Origin: Bacillota bacterium
GTDB taxonomy: Bacteria > Bacillota > Clostridia > Christensenellales > Aristaeellaceae
Assembly (NCBI GenBank): GCA_023416585.1
Contig: JAEZHM010000061.1
Span: 1-49,640, forward strand
DNA length: 49,640 nt
Reading direction: 5' to 3'
Below the pieces are notes generated by a model, which had not been told where the DNA came from, did no database searches, and saw only the letters and a program-made list of their open reading frames with translations. Both the position numbers and the translations under genes were made by a program. Position 1 is the stretch's first letter; every line of letters starts with the position of its first letter. Shown here in pieces: positions 1-6,885 of this stretch.

Positions 1-37
1 TAGCCAGGTACCATACAAACCGTCGAAGATACTTCAC
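1..37 (-). CDS. N-terminus of a gene running off the left edge
   Basis: Only the first 12 codons are inside the window. A GTG at 35-37 is preceded at eight bases by AAAGGAG, and the frame reads MKYLRRFVWYLA, a basic then hydrophobic start typical of a membrane or exported protein. A promoter with a perfect TATAAT lies about 60 bases upstream. An upstream in-frame or out-of-frame ATG (near 87) sits directly on another GGGAGG and is too close to it. Family cannot be told from so short a piece. Confidence 0.45.
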   Translation of the reverse strand, partial: MKYLRRFVWYLA

Positions 38-95
38 GAAAGCGGCTCCTTTCGCCCGGATGACCATACAACGATCCAGCCTCATCCTCCCATGC

Positions 96-124
96 ATTAT
101 ACCTGATTTCATTCTTTCCCGCAA
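96..124 (-). promoter_or_regulatory. Sigma-A-type promoter for the left-edge gene
   Basis: On the minus strand TTGCGG (119-124) and TATAAT (96-101) are separated by 17 bases. It lies between the end of the NrdD-like gene and the start of the left-edge gene, so it would drive the latter independently. Confidence 0.55.
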
Positions 125-130
125 TGAGGG

Positions 131-397
131 TTATAGGGAGTGCTTTACCCTATCCCGTTCTTCCGCGGCCTTACCGTTGTTGAAGCGCGTCAATGTGCCC
201 ACCAGATAGCCGGTGATCCTGCGGATGCGGTGGAATGGCTGCTGCCCAAAATCATACGTCAATTCCACATAGTCACCATCGACCCGGATATCAATGCCTA
301 TGGGCTTTTTCCCGAACCGCCTTTCGGCGCGTTCCACATAAGCGTCTATTTCCGGCTGTTCCAGTACGCCATTTAATACCTGTACCCTGCATTCCAT
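131..397 (-). CDS. Small protein resembling the NrdD C-terminus (anaerobic ribonucleotide reductase-like)
   Basis: An 88-residue protein. Its last 30 residues contain RRITGYLVGT, then FNNGK, then DRVKH, which resembles the extreme C-terminus of anaerobic (class III) ribonucleotide reductase NrdD, where the glycyl-radical motif is of the form RxCGYLG. Here the Cys is Thr. The first ~55 residues (MECRVQVLNG...) have no catalytic domain, so it cannot be a reductase alone; short proteins of this kind are often annotated anaerobic ribonucleoside-triphosphate reductase. The start is set by AGGAGGG seven bases upstream. An NrdR-type box lies 55 bases upstream, which supports a role tied to deoxyribonucleotide supply. 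Function beyond that is inference. Confidence 0.7.
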   Translation of the reverse strand: MECRVQVLNGVLEQPEIDAYVERAERRFGKKPIGIDIRVDGDYVELTYDFGQQPFHRIRRITGYLVGTLTRFNNGKAAEERDRVKHSL

Positions 398-452
398 TTC
401 AATCCCTCCTGGTTGAAGCTATACCCGAACTGCATGAACATGAAACAGCAGT

Positions 453-468
453 ATACAATATATGGTAC
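453..468. promoter_or_regulatory. Candidate NrdR box upstream of the NrdD-like gene
   Basis: The 16-mer ATACAATATATGGTAC matches 12 of 16 positions of the NrdR consensus ACACWATATATWGTGT, including the whole AATATAT core. It overlaps a TATACT (450-455, minus strand) that could be the -10 of the 88-residue gene. A clear second box at three helical turns was not found; a weak ACACAA half-site lies at 496. Confidence 0.45.
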
Positions 469-514
469 CCAGAAAGCATGGAGGCGGTCAAAATGACACA
501 ACTGCGATATTACT

Positions 515-661
515 TTATAGCGTCTTCACCATGGACCAGCGGTTTTTGCGGCTGCTAAACGCCGGATGATTCCTGCGTTCCCACCGGCTTAACGTTAGCT
601 CACGCATTTGCAAGCGCAGCATCTTTCTTTGGTCATGCCAATATTTCAGCCAACTGAACAT
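515..661 (-). CDS. 48-residue basic, Trp-rich protein of unknown function
   Basis: A 49-codon frame (MFSWLKYWHD..., ending WSMVKTL) that starts one base after the stop of the upstream XRE regulator gene. AGGAGG lies eight bases before its ATG, inside the regulator's last codons, so the two are very likely translationally coupled. The product is strongly basic (many Arg/Lys) with five Trp/aromatic-rich clusters and no membrane segment. No family recognised. Its position suggests it acts with, or is controlled by, the regulator. Confidence 0.6.
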   Translation of the reverse strand: MFSWLKYWHDQRKMLRLQMRELTLSRWERRNHPAFSSRKNRWSMVKTL

Positions 662-662
662 G

Positions 663-917
663 TTACTGATCCTCCTGCAATCTATCGAATCCTGTCAAAT
701 GAAGGGCAAGCACTTTTTTAAGTTCCTCCCGCTTGCTCTTTCTGGGCGTTCTCTGCCCATACTCGTATTTTTGATAGGCGCTTCGCGAAATGCCGCAGGC
801 ATCCGCCACCTCCAGCTGCGTCATTCGGGCCAAGAGCCTTGCCTGCACCAGCCAGCCGCGGTAAGCCAGCGCCTTCCTTTCCCTTTCCTGCCAAGTTTGA
901 CGGTTTTGCTGCATCAT
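663..917 (-). CDS. XRE-family helix-turn-helix regulator
   Basis: About 84 residues. The helix-turn-helix lies in the middle: residues reading LLARMTQLEVADACGISRS then YQKYEYGQRTPRK match the XRE/Cro fold, with the recognition helix around GISRSAYQKYE. The open frame extends upstream to 1004, but that extension contains the promoter itself, and GGGGGA seven bases before the ATG at 917 fixes the start (ATG at 914 is the neighbour alternative). The gene has its own consensus promoter and is followed at once by the 48-residue protein. Probably a DNA-binding repressor; target unknown, autoregulation is likely. Confidence 0.8.
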   Translation of the reverse strand: MMQQNRQTWQERERKALAYRGWLVQARLLARMTQLEVADACGISRSAYQKYEYGQRTPRKSKREELKKVLALHLTGFDRLQEDQ

Positions 918-935
918 ACGTAAATCCCCCATATA

Positions 936-949
936 CGAACGTTTGTTTG
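936..949. promoter_or_regulatory. LexA-like (Cheo-type) box at the XRE transcription start
   Basis: CGAACGTTTGTTTG resembles the Gram-positive LexA operator CGAACRNRYGTTYC, with two mismatches (one in the spacer, one at the last base). It sits immediately downstream of the -10 hexamer, where a bound repressor would block initiation. It may equally be an operator for the XRE protein itself. Confidence 0.3.
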
Positions 950-950
950 C

Positions 951-979
951 ATTATATCTCTGGGAGATTTTTTTGTCAA
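951..979 (-). promoter_or_regulatory. Consensus sigma-A promoter of the XRE gene
   Basis: Minus strand TTGACA (974-979), 17-base spacer, TATAAT (951-956): a perfect match to the vegetative consensus. Strong basal strength implies that expression must be limited by a repressor. Confidence 0.85.
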
Positions 980-1012
980 TCCTTTTTGCAAAATTTATAC
1001 GCAAGCAAAATT

Positions 1013-1876
1013 CTAAGTATCGTATTCGGATTCAAACCCGGCATGATCCGCGATTTTATCAAGGAGAATCTCTCCATTCTTCACAAAGCGGTAATGCGCA
1101 CGGCAGGAAGGTGCTTCGCGAATCAGGCGCGTCATGCTGCCAAGAACAGGAGCACGAAGCAGCATGCTGCTTCCATCCAAGCGCTTTGCCAAAAGGGTAT
1201 ATTCTCCTTGCCTTACCATGACTTCTCCGTCCCCGATATGTACGACCCTTGCCCCAAGGTATGTTGCGATCCGGTACTCCTTGCCGTTTAGCAGCACAAT
1301 ACCAATCACGCCCGTAAAGCGCATTCCCAGGAAAGGAATATCGGCAACGGACAACATCAGGGAACAGAACGATTCTTCCAGCCAGGTATGCTGCGTCCAC
1401 ATATACTGTTTAGGAAAAGAACTGCCCCGGTCTCCCTCGATATAGCCAATATCATTCAAAAAAGCATACTCTTTATCATTGACTGTAATACAGCCATCCA
1501 CACGATGCGCCATACTGAATACGCTGTGGATGCATTCCATGAAAGGAGCATACCGGAAGGGGCCCATGATGTCATACCGGATGGGAAAAAGCGGGCCGAA
1601 TGCTATGCTGCCTTTCACCGTCAGTCCATCGGCACGGATATCAAGCTTGATGCCTTCAGCACAAAACCGGCACTCTCCAACTGTGATGTGCATCTTGCGC
1701 CTATTCGCATGAAATGCTTCCCAAGGCATGTCAGTGCAGAAGGATGCATCCTCCGTAACGATCTGTATGGCAGCGGAACGATTTCCCCTGCCATCCGTAT
1801 GTATGGCAGGGATGAAGGCCACCGTTCCATGAAGCGACTGTTGCTTGAAGTACCAGCCTTCAAAATATCTACGCAA
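1013..1876 (-). CDS. Tocopherol cyclase-like family protein
   Basis: 287 residues from a TTG start preceded at eight bases by GGGAGG. The N-terminus MRRYFEGWYFKQ carries the YFEGWYFK signature of the tocopherol cyclase-like family (plant VTE1 relatives; a lipocalin-like beta fold), followed by many beta-strand-like stretches and aromatic residues (FAFGP, WTQHTW). Bacterial members are of unknown function and this organism shows no tocopherol pathway here, so a role in binding or modifying a lipid-like molecule is only inference. It is read after the terminator of the superoxide dismutase operon and thus probably from its own promoter. Confidence 0.75.
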   Translation of the reverse strand: MRRYFEGWYFKQQSLHGTVAFIPAIHTDGRGNRSAAIQIVTEDASFCTDMPWEAFHANRRKMHITVGECRFCAEGIKLDIRADGLTVKGSIAFGPLFPIRYDIMGPFRYAPFMECIHSVFSMAHRVDGCITVNDKEYAFLNDIGYIEGDRGSSFPKQYMWTQHTWLEESFCSLMLSVADIPFLGMRFTGVIGIVLLNGKEYRIATYLGARVVHIGDGEVMVRQGEYTLLAKRLDGSSMLLRAPVLGSMTRLIREAPSCRAHYRFVKNGEILLDKIADHAGFESEYDT

Positions 1877-1998
1877 AATGCGTTCCTCCCGGCATACTCT
1901 GCCCTGTTTTCATGCCCCAATTTACCTTTCCCGCAACGATCACAAGCATGCGGGAATTCGTTCGTAACCATATGGGGCTTATTGCAATATAACATCGG

Positions 1999-2025
1999 AA
2001 AAAACAAAACCCGCCTTTCGGCGGG
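1999..2025 (-). terminator. Rho-independent terminator after sod
   Basis: CCCGCC-GAAA-GGCGGG hairpin followed on the minus strand by TTTTGTTTTTT, 18 bases beyond the superoxide dismutase stop codon. Confidence 0.9.
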
Positions 2026-2043
2026 CATTGCTATGCAGATTTC

Positions 2044-2670
2044 TTATTTTGCGGAGCGGACAGCCTTGTAGCGCTTTGCCACTTCGTTCCAATCAAGCAC
2101 ATTCCAGAAGGCTTTCAGGTAATCTGCCCGCAGGTTCTTGTACTTGAGGTAGTAGGCATGCTCCCAAACATCAATGGCCAGGATGGGTGTAAACCCGCCT
2201 TCCTCCATGAAGGGGTTATCCTGATTTAAGCTGGAGGATACCTTCAAATTTCCGGAAGCATCCAAAGACAGCCAAGCCCAGCCGGAACCGAAGCGACCCA
2301 TGGCTGCCGCGGTCAGCTTTTCTTTCAGTGCATCCGCACTGCCGAAGGTTTTATTAATCTCCGCTGCCAATTCGCCTTCCGGAGCTAAAGAAGCCTTGGG
2401 CGACAGGATGCCAAAGTACAGGTTGTGATTATAGAACCCGCCGCCGTTGTTCTGGATGGCAGTGCGTACGGCAGGATCCTTCACAGCACTTAAGTTCCTT
2501 AATATGTCCTCAATGGATTTCCCATCAAGCTCCGGCGCCTTTTCCAGCGCGGCGTTCAGGTTGTTGGTATAGGCTGCATGGTGCTTTGAATAATGGGTCA
2601 CCATGGTGGTTTCGTCAATGTGGGGTTCCAGGGCGCTAAAGTCATATTTGAGTTCAATCTGCTTAAACAT
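2044..2670 (-). CDS. sodA: Superoxide dismutase, Fe/Mn family
   Basis: 208 residues, full length for the family. It dismutes superoxide to oxygen and peroxide in the cytoplasm. The four metal ligands are visible: His26 (THYSKHH), the His of YNHNLYF, and Asp and His of DVWEHAYY. The Gln of SLNQDN in the C-terminal domain, with Gly at the partner position (GGGFYNH), is the manganese-type arrangement, although cambialistic use of iron is possible. The usual GGHxNH His is Phe. AGGAGG lies eight bases before ATG. It follows the flavodiiron protein gene by 31 bases, so both belong to one oxygen-defence operon that ends at the terminator at 2.0 kb. Confidence 0.95.
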   Translation of the reverse strand: MFKQIELKYDFSALEPHIDETTMVTHYSKHHAAYTNNLNAALEKAPELDGKSIEDILRNLSAVKDPAVRTAIQNNGGGFYNHNLYFGILSPKASLAPEGELAAEINKTFGSADALKEKLTAAAMGRFGSGWAWLSLDASGNLKVSSSLNQDNPFMEEGGFTPILAIDVWEHAYYLKYKNLRADYLKAFWNVLDWNEVAKRYKAVRSAK

Positions 2671-2701
2671 ATATTTTTCCTCCTTGCGTTTGGGTTTTGT
2701 T

Positions 2702-3910
2702 TCACCCCTGCAAGACGGACGAGGCGATGGCGTCTGCCATCTGGTCGAGTTCCTCCTCCCGCTGGGGCTTTAAAGTGGAACGGATATCCATGGGCGTACC
2801 GATAATCTCCATGTCCTTCATGCCTGAGAATATTTCCAGCATGGCTTTGAGGGCCGCACTGGACCAACTGTGGTTGCCAATCAAGGCTACCTTCCGGTTT
2901 TTTAGACCCAGGGCAGTCATGTCATGGAGCAGCATGTCCATCGGCAAGTAAAGCTGCAGGTTGTAAGTGGGCGAGGCCGCCACCATATGGCTGTACTTGA
3001 AGGCATCGGCAATGATGTAGCTTGGATGGGTCTTGGACACATCGTACATCCGCATGTCCTGGACTCCAAGCTTTGCCAGCTTGTTGGAAAGAGCGCTGAC
3101 AGCGTTTTCCGTGTTGCCATACATGGAGGCGTAGAAGAGAACGACGCCTTTTTTCTCCGGCTCGTAGCGGCTCCACAGGTCATACTTGCTGAGTATCTCT
3201 TGCAGGTCTTTGCGCCAGATGGGTCCGTGCAGCGGGCAGATCATATCAATTTGAACGCCTGTAAACTTTTTCAGCACAGCCTGTACCTGAGGTCCGTACT
3301 TGCCCACGATGTTGGCATAATATCGCCTTGTTTCATCCAGGAAGGCGTTTTCAAAATCCATCTCGTCGGCAAACAGGTTGCCGGCATGCGCCCCAAAAGC
3401 GCCGAATGCATCCGCCGAAAACAGTACATGCCGGGAAGCCTCATAGGTGAACATCACCTCGGGCCAATGTACCATGGGGGCAAAGGTAAAGCGCAGCTTG
3501 CTTTCCCCCAGTGCAAGCTCCTGGCCGTCGGAAACCGTAAGCATCCTGTCTGAAAGATCCAGGCTGTAGAACTGCTCAAAGAGCTGGAATGTCTTTTTGT
3601 TGCCAACCACCTGCATCTTTGGGTAACGCCGCGCTATTTCTTCAATGCTGGCACAATGGTCCGGCTCCATGTGGTTGATAATAAGATAATCCAGGTCGCG
3701 GCCGTTCAACACATGGGCAACATTCTCCATGAACAGTGCGCTGATGGAGGAATCCACCGTGTCAATAAGTGCCGTCTTCTCATCCATCAGGAGATAAGAG
3801 TTGTAGGCCACCCCATTGGTTAGTGGAAACATGTTTTCGAAACGCTCCAGCCTTCTGTCACTGCCACCTACCCAATATAATTTTGATACTATCTCCCGTA
3901 CGCTGTACAC
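2702..3910 (-). CDS. fprA: Flavodiiron protein (A-type flavoprotein, FprA-like)
   Basis: 402 residues. It reduces oxygen to water or nitric oxide to nitrous oxide using electrons from rubredoxin or a related carrier. The N-terminal metallo-beta-lactamase-like domain (about 1-250) carries diiron ligands His80-x-Glu82-x-Asp84 (NHMEPDH), a His in MVHWPEV, Asp in SADAFG and His in CPLHGP. The C-terminal flavodoxin domain (about 255-395) has the FMN loop YASMYGNTE. The start is GTG with GGGGAGG seven bases before it. A TATAAT lies at 3954-3959 without a good -35. First gene of an operon with superoxide dismutase. Confidence 0.93.
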   Translation of the reverse strand: MYSVREIVSKLYWVGGSDRRLERFENMFPLTNGVAYNSYLLMDEKTALIDTVDSSISALFMENVAHVLNGRDLDYLIINHMEPDHCASIEEIARRYPKMQVVGNKKTFQLFEQFYSLDLSDRMLTVSDGQELALGESKLRFTFAPMVHWPEVMFTYEASRHVLFSADAFGAFGAHAGNLFADEMDFENAFLDETRRYYANIVGKYGPQVQAVLKKFTGVQIDMICPLHGPIWRKDLQEILSKYDLWSRYEPEKKGVVLFYASMYGNTENAVSALSNKLAKLGVQDMRMYDVSKTHPSYIIADAFKYSHMVAASPTYNLQLYLPMDMLLHDMTALGLKNRKVALIGNHSWSSAALKAMLEIFSGMKDMEIIGTPMDIRSTLKPQREEELDQMADAIASSVLQG

Positions 3911-4046
3911 GCTGCATCCTCCCCATCTGTAAGCCGGGTTTCAACCGGCAAGTATTATATACCCCGCTTTTGCCCAAATGATAGCGCAAAACAGACTTCT
4001 GTAAGAAATATCATAAATATTTCAATTATTTCAGGCAATAGAACCA

Positions 4047-4193
4047 TCAAAGGCTCACTAGTTCGTACCATGCAAAATAATGAAGCAGCAGCTCGATGAC
4101 ATCCGTATGGATATCCCGCAGCCCCAGGCACTGCAAATAAACATCATAGCCGCATGAACCCGTGGCCCGGTAATTATTCACAGATAGTGGTAC
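4047..4193 (-). pseudogene. 3' remnant of a 5'-nucleotidase / 2',3'-cyclic phosphodiesterase gene
   Basis: In this 477-base gap the minus strand holds a 48-codon open stretch, without a start or binding site, ending in TGA. It reads SVNNYRATG, then GYDVY, then DVIELLLHYF. This is the pattern of the C-terminal domain end of bifunctional metallophosphatase/5'-nucleotidases (NNYRAxGGGGY ... DVxELLxDYI). Upstream the same frame and its neighbours turn to unrelated sequence near 4195, so the gene has lost everything but its last part. Rest of the gap (3911-4046, 4194-4387): 5' region of fprA with a small hairpin (3933-3949), and a weak TATACT at 4328 ahead of the peptidase gene. Confidence 0.55.
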
Positions 4194-4387
4194 CGTTGGC
4201 GGGCGTCTGGGCGATACGCGTACCTATTGTACGCTAATGTAATGCTCATTACAATCTTTCTTCTTTAGAACCTGACATTTTTATTGCATGGATGGATTGT
4301 CTCTTCTTTTCCTTATATTGCGTATGTTATACTTTTCCCACGGCCGGATGCCGGTCCCCTGTGATATAAATACGGGAGGTCATTCTT

Positions 4388-5164
4388 TTGAAAAGGAACC
4401 CCAAAAAACCATTGCTCGTTGCCGGCCTTGTTTTTGCAGCCATCTCACTATTGTTCGGCGCGTCGTTCATACCAACTCTTTGGCTGGATAACGGAAAAAT
4501 GCATGCCCTTTCCGGCGACTGGATCACCGTATTCTATGAAAACCGCGAAGATGCCGCCCGGGATGTGCTTGCATTGGCGGAGGCGGAGGCAAGCAGGCTG
4601 ACAAAAAAGCTGGGCTTTTCGAGCAAGCAGGATCTGAAGCTGTACATCTACGATAAGCAGAGCACCTTTCAAGCAAAAAAATACGGCTTTATTGCATTAT
4701 TGCTAAACCTCAAATGGTATATCGGCGATAACAAGGGAAATACCGTGATTCTGGCCTCTCCAGGTGAGGCGGTCACGCAAAAGGAGTATGACCGGCGCAA
4801 ATACGCCGCTCCCCATGAAATGGTTCATGCCCTCAATTTTATCCTGAACCCAAAAATGTCCCTTTGGCTTACTGAAGGGGCTGCGCTGTACCTTTCCAAC
4901 GGAAACCCGCCGGATGATATGTACGACAACTCCTCCATCCCGACCCTTAGGCAGCTGGAAACAAAGAACCCTGTAGAATTCTCCAATATAGGCGGTTATG
5001 ATTTCGCCCATACTTATATAGAATACCTGGATGAATGTTATGGATGGAATAAAGTTTTGACGCTGCTCAAAACAGGGGACTATCATGCAGCTTTTGGAAG
5101 AACAAAGGAAGTGATTTATCAGGAATGGGTCACGTTCCTGAAGGACAATTATTCGAAGGCCTAA
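4388..5164 (+). CDS. Membrane-anchored peptidase MA-type metalloprotease
   Basis: 258 residues from a TTG start with GGGAGG eight bases upstream. One uncleaved signal-anchor or signal peptide at residues 8-30 directs the rest outside. The zinc site is the gluzincin kind: HEMVH at 143-147 with a downstream Glu in LTEGAALY (Glu163), and the helix spacing matches the peptidase MA-like superfamily. The C-terminal half (DFAHTYIEYL, CYGWNKV) is helical as in this superfamily. Substrate unknown; the neighbours give no hint. It converges on rsgA through a shared terminator. Confidence 0.8.
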   Translation: MKRNPKKPLLVAGLVFAAISLLFGASFIPTLWLDNGKMHALSGDWITVFYENREDAARDVLALAEAEASRLTKKLGFSSKQDLKLYIYDKQSTFQAKKYGFIALLLNLKWYIGDNKGNTVILASPGEAVTQKEYDRRKYAAPHEMVHALNFILNPKMSLWLTEGAALYLSNGNPPDDMYDNSSIPTLRQLETKNPVEFSNIGGYDFAHTYIEYLDECYGWNKVLTLLKTGDYHAAFGRTKEVIYQEWVTFLKDNYSKA

Positions 5165-5180
5165 TGAATATGGTGTCAAA

Positions 5181-5218
5181 AAGGGGCAGGTTCCTTTTTA
5201 TAGAACCTGCCCCTTTTG
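5181..5218. terminator. Bidirectional rho-independent terminator
   Basis: An 11-base perfect stem (GGGGCAGGTTC / GAACCTGCCCC) with A-tract on the left and TTTTGTTTG on the right serves both the converging peptidase and rsgA genes. Confidence 0.9.
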
Positions 5219-5251
5219 TTTGCCTGGATACCGAAAGACAAAGCTTCCTGG

Positions 5252-6292
5252 CTATTCTTCTGCGATCCAAGTCTTGTTCCGCGGCTTTTTGACGGCCACG
5301 CCTTTAGCAGGTTTGGCTCTTCTGGCATTAAAGCGCGTTTCTCTTACAAGCCGCAAATAACGTTCCATCCGTTCCTTTGACAATACTCCCTGCTCCACCG
5401 CTTCCCGAACAGCGCAGCCCGGTTCGCTTCGATGGGTGCAATCGGAATAACGGCAGCGTCCCAAAAAGTCCTCCACATCCGCAAAGGTTTCCGAAATCCC
5501 CTCCTCAGCCTCCCACACAACACCCAGTTCCCGAAGACCGGGTGTATCAATAACGACAGATTCCCCGGGCAAAAAGATCATCTGACGGTGGGTGGTGGTA
5601 TGGCGGCCTTTGGAATCATCATCCCGGATATCGTTGACCTCCATGATCGTATCCCCTGCCAGTGCGTTCACCAGGCTGGATTTGCCTACGCCTGAAGAGC
5701 CCAGAAAAACCACCGTCTTGCCTGGAGCAAAATACGCTGCAAGCTCCCTTAATCCCTCACCCGTATGGGCGCTGATCACATGAATGGGCGTTTTCCCGGC
5801 AATGGCCCGGGCGCGTGCAAGTTTTCCGGCTGCATCCACCGCCACATCCGCCTTGGTCAGTATAATGACCGGCTGTGCGCCGCTGTAATGCGACATGGCA
5901 AGGTACCGCTCCATCCTGCTTACATTGAAGTCATGGTTCAGAGAGGACATCAAAAACACATAATCAAAATTGGCAGCCACCGTCTGCTCCAGCACCGTTT
6001 TCACATAGCCTGCCGCGTGGCCGGAAAAGTTGCTGCGGGAAAATTTTGTTGTCCTGGGCAGTGTTTTTACGATCAGGCTGTCGCCCGCTTCTTCAAAGCG
6101 CAATGACACATAATCCCCCACCGCCGGAAACTCTTCACCTGTATCCTTGCCCTGATATTCCCCGCGTTTCAGCACCGCATAGGCATTGCCTTTTTCGCTT
6201 ATCACCTCATACCGTTCCTTGTGAACAGCAGTTACCCTGGCTGGGATCAGGCCTTCCCCGCACAAATCTCTGTATTCCTTTTGAAATTCCAT
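5252..6292 (-). CDS. rsgA: Ribosome small subunit-dependent GTPase RsgA
   Basis: 346 residues. RsgA checks 30S subunit maturation and hydrolyses GTP on release. An OB-fold domain comes first (to about residue 80), then the circularly permuted GTPase with G4 (LTKAD) and G5 (SAHTG) before G1 (GSSGVGKSS) and G3 (DTPGLRELG), then the C-terminal zinc knuckle CRYSDCTH ... EPGCAV with all three Cys and the His. AGGAGG is placed well before the ATG. The leader upstream holds a hairpin terminator and a possible leader peptide, so read-through may be controlled. Confidence 0.97.
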   Translation of the reverse strand: MEFQKEYRDLCGEGLIPARVTAVHKERYEVISEKGNAYAVLKRGEYQGKDTGEEFPAVGDYVSLRFEEAGDSLIVKTLPRTTKFSRSNFSGHAAGYVKTVLEQTVAANFDYVFLMSSLNHDFNVSRMERYLAMSHYSGAQPVIILTKADVAVDAAGKLARARAIAGKTPIHVISAHTGEGLRELAAYFAPGKTVVFLGSSGVGKSSLVNALAGDTIMEVNDIRDDDSKGRHTTTHRQMIFLPGESVVIDTPGLRELGVVWEAEEGISETFADVEDFLGRCRYSDCTHRSEPGCAVREAVEQGVLSKERMERYLRLVRETRFNARRAKPAKGVAVKKPRNKTWIAEE

Positions 6293-6406
6293 CCGGTTCC
6301 TCCTCGATTTTTTTGATTTGCTGATTTCCTATACCGCTTCCTTCAAGCAAAAGCCGCCAAGGGCATAAAAATGCCGCGAACACACCTTTCCAGGCTGTAT
6401 CCGCGG

Positions 6407-6578
6407 CCAAACAAAAAACACATCCTTCGATGTGCCTGCAAAATACAGTATTCACGAAAGGTCTTGTGCGGCAGTGCGGAAATGTGCTCCACCCTTGCCG
6501 CGGCTATGCTGTTTTACAGGAAGCTACCCTCGATGCTCTTTTTCATTCCTCAACAGCTCCTTTCGGGCCGCAATTATA
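6407..6578 (-). promoter_or_regulatory. Attenuator-like leader (or small RNA) upstream of rsgA
   Basis: On the minus strand a TATAAT (6573-6578; the -35 region is poor) is followed by an 11-codon reading frame with its own binding site. Then comes a hairpin CACATC-GAAG-GATGTG (6419-6434) with TTTTTTGTTTGG, a plausible rho-independent terminator, about 115 bases before rsgA. An upstream AGCACAT could pair with the ATGTG of the terminator's right arm and prevent it forming. A further GCCGCG/CGCGGC stem lies between the terminator and rsgA. The transcript could be an independent ~150-nt RNA or a terminated rsgA leader. Confidence 0.4.
6514..6546 (-). CDS. Possible 10-residue leader peptide
   Basis: ATG with AAAGGAG ten bases upstream and GAGGA directly before it, coding MKKSIEGSFL then stop. 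It lies between the candidate promoter and the candidate attenuator of rsgA. There is no run of one regulatory amino acid, so classical amino-acid attenuation is not indicated. Confidence 0.3.
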   Translation of the reverse strand: MKKSIEGSFL

Positions 6579-6630
6579 ATGGGGAAATTTCATCCATATC
6601 TTAACATATCCAAATGAACTTCGCAAGCAT

Positions 6631-6663
6631 AAAAAAAACGGCAGGATTTACAAAAACCTGCCG
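6631..6663 (-). terminator. Rho-independent terminator of the Crp/Fnr transcript
   Basis: CGGCAGG/CCTGCCG stem followed on the minus strand by eight T. It lies nine bases after the stop of the 58-residue protein gene. Confidence 0.85.
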
Positions 6664-6671
6664 GATGTATC

Positions 6672-6848
6672 TCAGCCAAACGAATTGATTTCTGCCCAAA
6701 TGCGTTCATCCACCGGGATACCCTGCTCAATATTTTGCGTCTTTGACTCGTGCATTCTCTGTCCTGGATATTCGATTCGTTGAGTCTTTTCATTCTTGTC
6801 AATGTAAAACACGGCACAGTACCTTGCGAGCTTCCTCAAATGGGGCAT
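6672..6848 (-). CDS. 58-residue protein of unknown function downstream of the Crp/Fnr gene
   Basis: A frame of 58 codons (MPHLRKLARYCAVFYIDKN ... VDERIWAEINSFG) lies between the Crp/Fnr gene (37 bases upstream) and a strong terminator nine bases downstream. AAAGGAG is present but 14 bases from the ATG, longer than usual. The composition is that of a soluble protein, with a possible beta strand (CAVFYID) and an acidic-aromatic end. No family recognised. Its place in the same transcript suggests a link with the regulator. Confidence 0.5.
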   Translation of the reverse strand: MPHLRKLARYCAVFYIDKNEKTQRIEYPGQRMHESKTQNIEQGIPVDERIWAEINSFG

Positions 6849-6885
6849 AAAGAATGGACTTTCTCCTTTGTATGCTTAGAATCGC

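Noticed and set aside
1020..1060. tRNA-like T-loop (GGTTTGAATCC on the minus strand)
   Set aside because: It lies in the coding C-terminus of the tocopherol cyclase-like gene and no cloverleaf can be drawn around it.
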